This document shows positions 62,237-64,000 of a DNA stretch of 64,000 nt, one piece after another. Position numbers and translations under genes: made by a program. Each line of letters starts with the position of its first letter. Within the stretch, counting starts at the first letter, position 1. This stretch comes from JBLIRR01 sp049472395. Its GTDB lineage: Bacteria; SZUA-182; DTGQ01; JBLIRR01. The stretch lies in assembly GCA_049472395.1 (NCBI GenBank), contig JBLIRR010000020.1:1-64000 (forward strand), given 5' to 3'. The notes under the pieces were generated by a model that was not told where the DNA came from, did no database searches, and saw only the letters and a list, made by a program, of their open reading frames with translations.

Positions 62237-62300
62237 GTTTATTGTATATATTCAAATATACTCAGGTAAACAATAGTATTTTAAATGAATTGTGGATAAG

Positions 62301-63173
62301 ATGAATAAAAAATTTTTTCTCTTCTTTATTTTTATTCTGACCTTTCAGTTGAACATAAACTCTTACTCCATAATGACAAATGATTCTAGCACCTTGAAAA
62401 TAGAGACTATCCCGCCGCGACCAGAAGATGCAATTACGGGATCGGAATTTGCCTACCGCACAGCACGAATGACAGGACCAGAGAGGCAGCGCGCTGCGCT
62501 CGACGAGCTTCGAAAAGGAAACATTTCACCCTTTTTGCGAAATCTCAAATCCGTCCAGCTCTCTTTCAAACCAATCGGGGGAAAGGAGAGGTTCGCAACC
62601 ATCTGGGTAATGCCCGATTATTTGGCGATCGGCTCTGATGATGATTTTCTCCGCATCCCACTCACCTACATATCAGCAACAGGGATTGCAGAGCAGTTTG
62701 GTTTCATTTTACCGACACGCAAGATGGTTGACGCTATCTATAAGCAGGCAACCTGCCATTTGAAACCGGAGCCACTGCCACCTGGCCCGAATATGCGCTC
62801 CAGCGAATATTATTTAAAACATCAAGAAATGATACGGTCTCAGCGAGAAAGCGAAGGTTGCAGTCTGGGTGAGCTTATGGCCGGGCATAAGAAAGATGTG
62901 GTTATTAGTAATAGGCTTAATAAAAAACCTGGGAGTATGGCTATTTATGGGTGGCACCGAAAAAACGGGAAACCCATTCAGAGCTTAAGCACTGTTCACG
63001 GAGAGAAATATGCGGACTATAGTCACGGTATCCGCCTTGTTTACCGGATGACCTGGATTGATGGTGAACCACAATCGATCATCGATGTATTACAGGATCC
63101 TTCAATTGCACCCATATTAACCTATGAGAGGGTATTTCATAAGCTTTTCAGATTGCTCGGTTTGAAAAAATAA
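62301..63173 (+). CDS. conserved secreted protein of unknown function
   Basis: The start at 62301 (MNKKFFLFFIFIL) is preferred; a GTG at 62292 is possible. 290 residues with a signal peptide to about 24 and then a folded domain. Recognisable segments are SEFAYRTARMTGPERQRAA, VMPDYLAIGSDDDFLRIPLT, GELMAGHKKDVVISNRL, AIYGWHRKNGKPIQSLSTVH and YADYSHGIRLVYR. I have seen this GWH-GKPIQ-LSTVHG-YADYSHG pattern in conserved bacterial proteins without known function. HxxDVV, H and Y-D-Y-SHG residues could be catalytic. TTTAAT repeats lie just upstream. Confidence 0.8.
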   Translation: MNKKFFLFFIFILTFQLNINSYSIMTNDSSTLKIETIPPRPEDAITGSEFAYRTARMTGPERQRAALDELRKGNISPFLRNLKSVQLSFKPIGGKERFATIWVMPDYLAIGSDDDFLRIPLTYISATGIAEQFGFILPTRKMVDAIYKQATCHLKPEPLPPGPNMRSSEYYLKHQEMIRSQRESEGCSLGELMAGHKKDVVISNRLNKKPGSMAIYGWHRKNGKPIQSLSTVHGEKYADYSHGIRLVYRMTWIDGEPQSIIDVLQDPSIAPILTYERVFHKLFRLLGLKK

Positions 63174-63670
63174 AAACTAAGCAAAGTGCTGTATAAGATG
63201 ATAAGAGAGTAACTGAAATAACTAATTAAGTTCAACAATTTTAATTTTGGGATAAATAACATTAAGTATTGATAAATAGAAAAAAGACAGAAAAAAGAAT
63301 AAAAAAGTCATTTGATAAAATAAATTATTGCCTATAATTATTCCTTAATAAAAAAGCAAACCATATGTGAGATGTTTTTGGGTAGGTTAAATGAAAATAT
63401 GAGAAAAATTAAAGGTCGATCACCACCTCTAAAAAACAAAAAAGCCAAAGAATCAAAGACTCCAACGATGAAATAAAGTGTGTGGATTATGTTTTATTCA
63501 TCGCGATATTAATAGAAGCAGAGGATTATTTAATTTTGCATTAAAATTATCCCTTTATTTTGATTCTTTGGCCTATTTATTTCTATACCTAATTATTTAA
63601 AATGTCAAGTTTTAACTAAGAAAATAATTTTATTGAGGAAAGTATATAAAAAACTGAGGGGGAAAGAATA
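63174..63670. other. intergenic region with a structured element
   Basis: AT-rich leader of the last gene. The structured element at 63444-63572 is the only notable content. Confidence 0.5.
63444..63572 (+). ncRNA. candidate three-stem structured RNA or miniature element
   Basis: A closing 14-bp stem GCCAAAGAATCAAA (63444-63457) with its perfect complement (63559-63572) encloses two further stems: CGATGAAATAAA (63466-63477, one bulge) with TTTTATTCATCG (63492-63503), and GGAT...AATTTT (63523-63537) with AAAATTATCC (63543-63552). It ends 98 bases before the ATG of a secreted protein. Riboswitch, leader or MITE remain possible. Confidence 0.45.
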
Positions 63671-64000
63671 ATGGTTAGAAAAGAAATTGTCTGCAGTATG
63701 CAGGTTGTTAATATTCTTCTACTATTTTTTTTATTTTTAAGTACAATTATGTATTCTGGTATCAGAACCAGTCAGTCACAAATCTTGAATGGAATGCCCA
63801 GCATATCTTCCTATCCTATGGCATACCCTCCATCCTATCCATCCTCTTTTAATTCTTCCCTAACTTCTATGGTTGATCCTTCATTATGGCCTGAAAGTAT
63901 TGCAACAGAAGAGTTGGCATATCGAATTGAAGCACTCCCATCATATGAGTATGCACTTGTAACAAAATGTGATCTCCTTGCCGGATTCTTTGAGTATGTG
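63671..64000 (+). CDS. secreted protein, N-terminal part
   Basis: ATG after GGGGGAAAG; open to the end of the window. A long hydrophobic start (NILLLFFLFLSTIMYSG) serves as signal or anchor. It is followed by a Pro/Tyr/Ser-rich stretch (SSYPMAYPPSYPSSFNSS) and a more ordered part ending LVTKCDLLAGFFEYV. The GFFE segment recalls GFFEGYW in the protein at 2076-2948, so the two may be relatives. Function unknown. Confidence 0.7.
   Translation, partial: MVRKEIVCSMQVVNILLLFFLFLSTIMYSGIRTSQSQILNGMPSISSYPMAYPPSYPSSFNSSLTSMVDPSLWPESIATEELAYRIEALPSYEYALVTKCDLLAGFFEYV

Larger units (their letters stand above)
61506..62300. other. intergenic region with hairpin and direct-repeat boxes
   Basis: About 800 bp. 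Two overlapping rightward frames at 61934-62213 (89 codons each) are not supported by start signals or recognisable protein. A 9-bp hairpin lies at 61657-61678 and the TTTAAT repeats at 62209-62236. Confidence 0.5.

Overview
The window reads as chromosomal DNA of an uncultured, free-living, Gram-negative-type bacterium. The evidence is lipoproteins, an OmpA-like protein, a PEP-CTERM remnant, dockerin and Ig-like surface proteins, and an anaerobe's group 3b NiFe hydrogenase. I cannot assign a phylum. No rRNA, tRNA or CRISPR array was seen. The DNA is mostly AT-rich with long intergenic stretches, many decayed genes and dispersed repeats. The block at about 4.3-14.8 kb is visibly more GC-rich and looks acquired.

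Layout. 0-4.1 kb: the 3' end of an alpha-2-macroglobulin-like gene, a decayed ISAs1 transposase, a secreted low-complexity protein and a broken PEP-CTERM gene. 4.3-14.8 kb: three consecutive cassettes, each encoding a NACHT NTPase fused to a C-terminal formylglycine-generating-enzyme (FGE) type C-lectin-fold domain. Each domain ends in a 122-bp variable region (VR) with the signature of a diversity-generating retroelement (DGR). A conserved hairpin follows each VR. The second and third cassettes also carry a small upstream protein with a shared N-terminal module, and the third has a calcineurin-like phosphoesterase in front of the NACHT. 15-25 kb: secreted Ig-like protein, TPM-PDZ lipoprotein, aspartate kinase, radical SAM protein, SCP/CAP-beta-helix-dockerin protein, and a DUF4160/DUF2442 pair inside a field of direct repeats. 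25-37.5 kb: two very large surface proteins. 37.8-47.6 kb: MscS channel, UPF0316 protein, Hsp20, HtrA-type protease, OmpA/TSP3 lipoprotein and a four-gene hydrogenase operon. 47.6-55.2 kb: subtilase, a family of short secreted Pro-rich proteins, a cluster of hairpins and an orphan sensor kinase. 55.5-64 kb: a second Hsp20, a C39/ATP-grasp/GCS2/N-formylglutamate amidohydrolase cluster with internal deletions, a decayed B12-type radical SAM gene, conserved hypotheticals and the start of another secreted protein.

The most exciting system is the DGR-diversified NACHT-FGE array. The three VRs are identical in length. They are flanked by nearly identical DNA although the rest of the genes has diverged. 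All 27 substitutions I counted by hand can be explained by mutation of template adenines, and third codon positions are almost untouched. No reverse transcriptase or template repeat is visible here, so diversification would have to act in trans. Known relatives suggest a diversified-receptor STAND conflict (immune-like) system. The shared N-terminal module and the three different effector arrangements suggest the cassettes are built to be swapped.

Other regulatory candidates are TTTAAT direct repeats at exact 11-bp spacing at three loci, a three-stem structured element upstream of the last secreted gene, and a palindrome just upstream of the sensor kinase.
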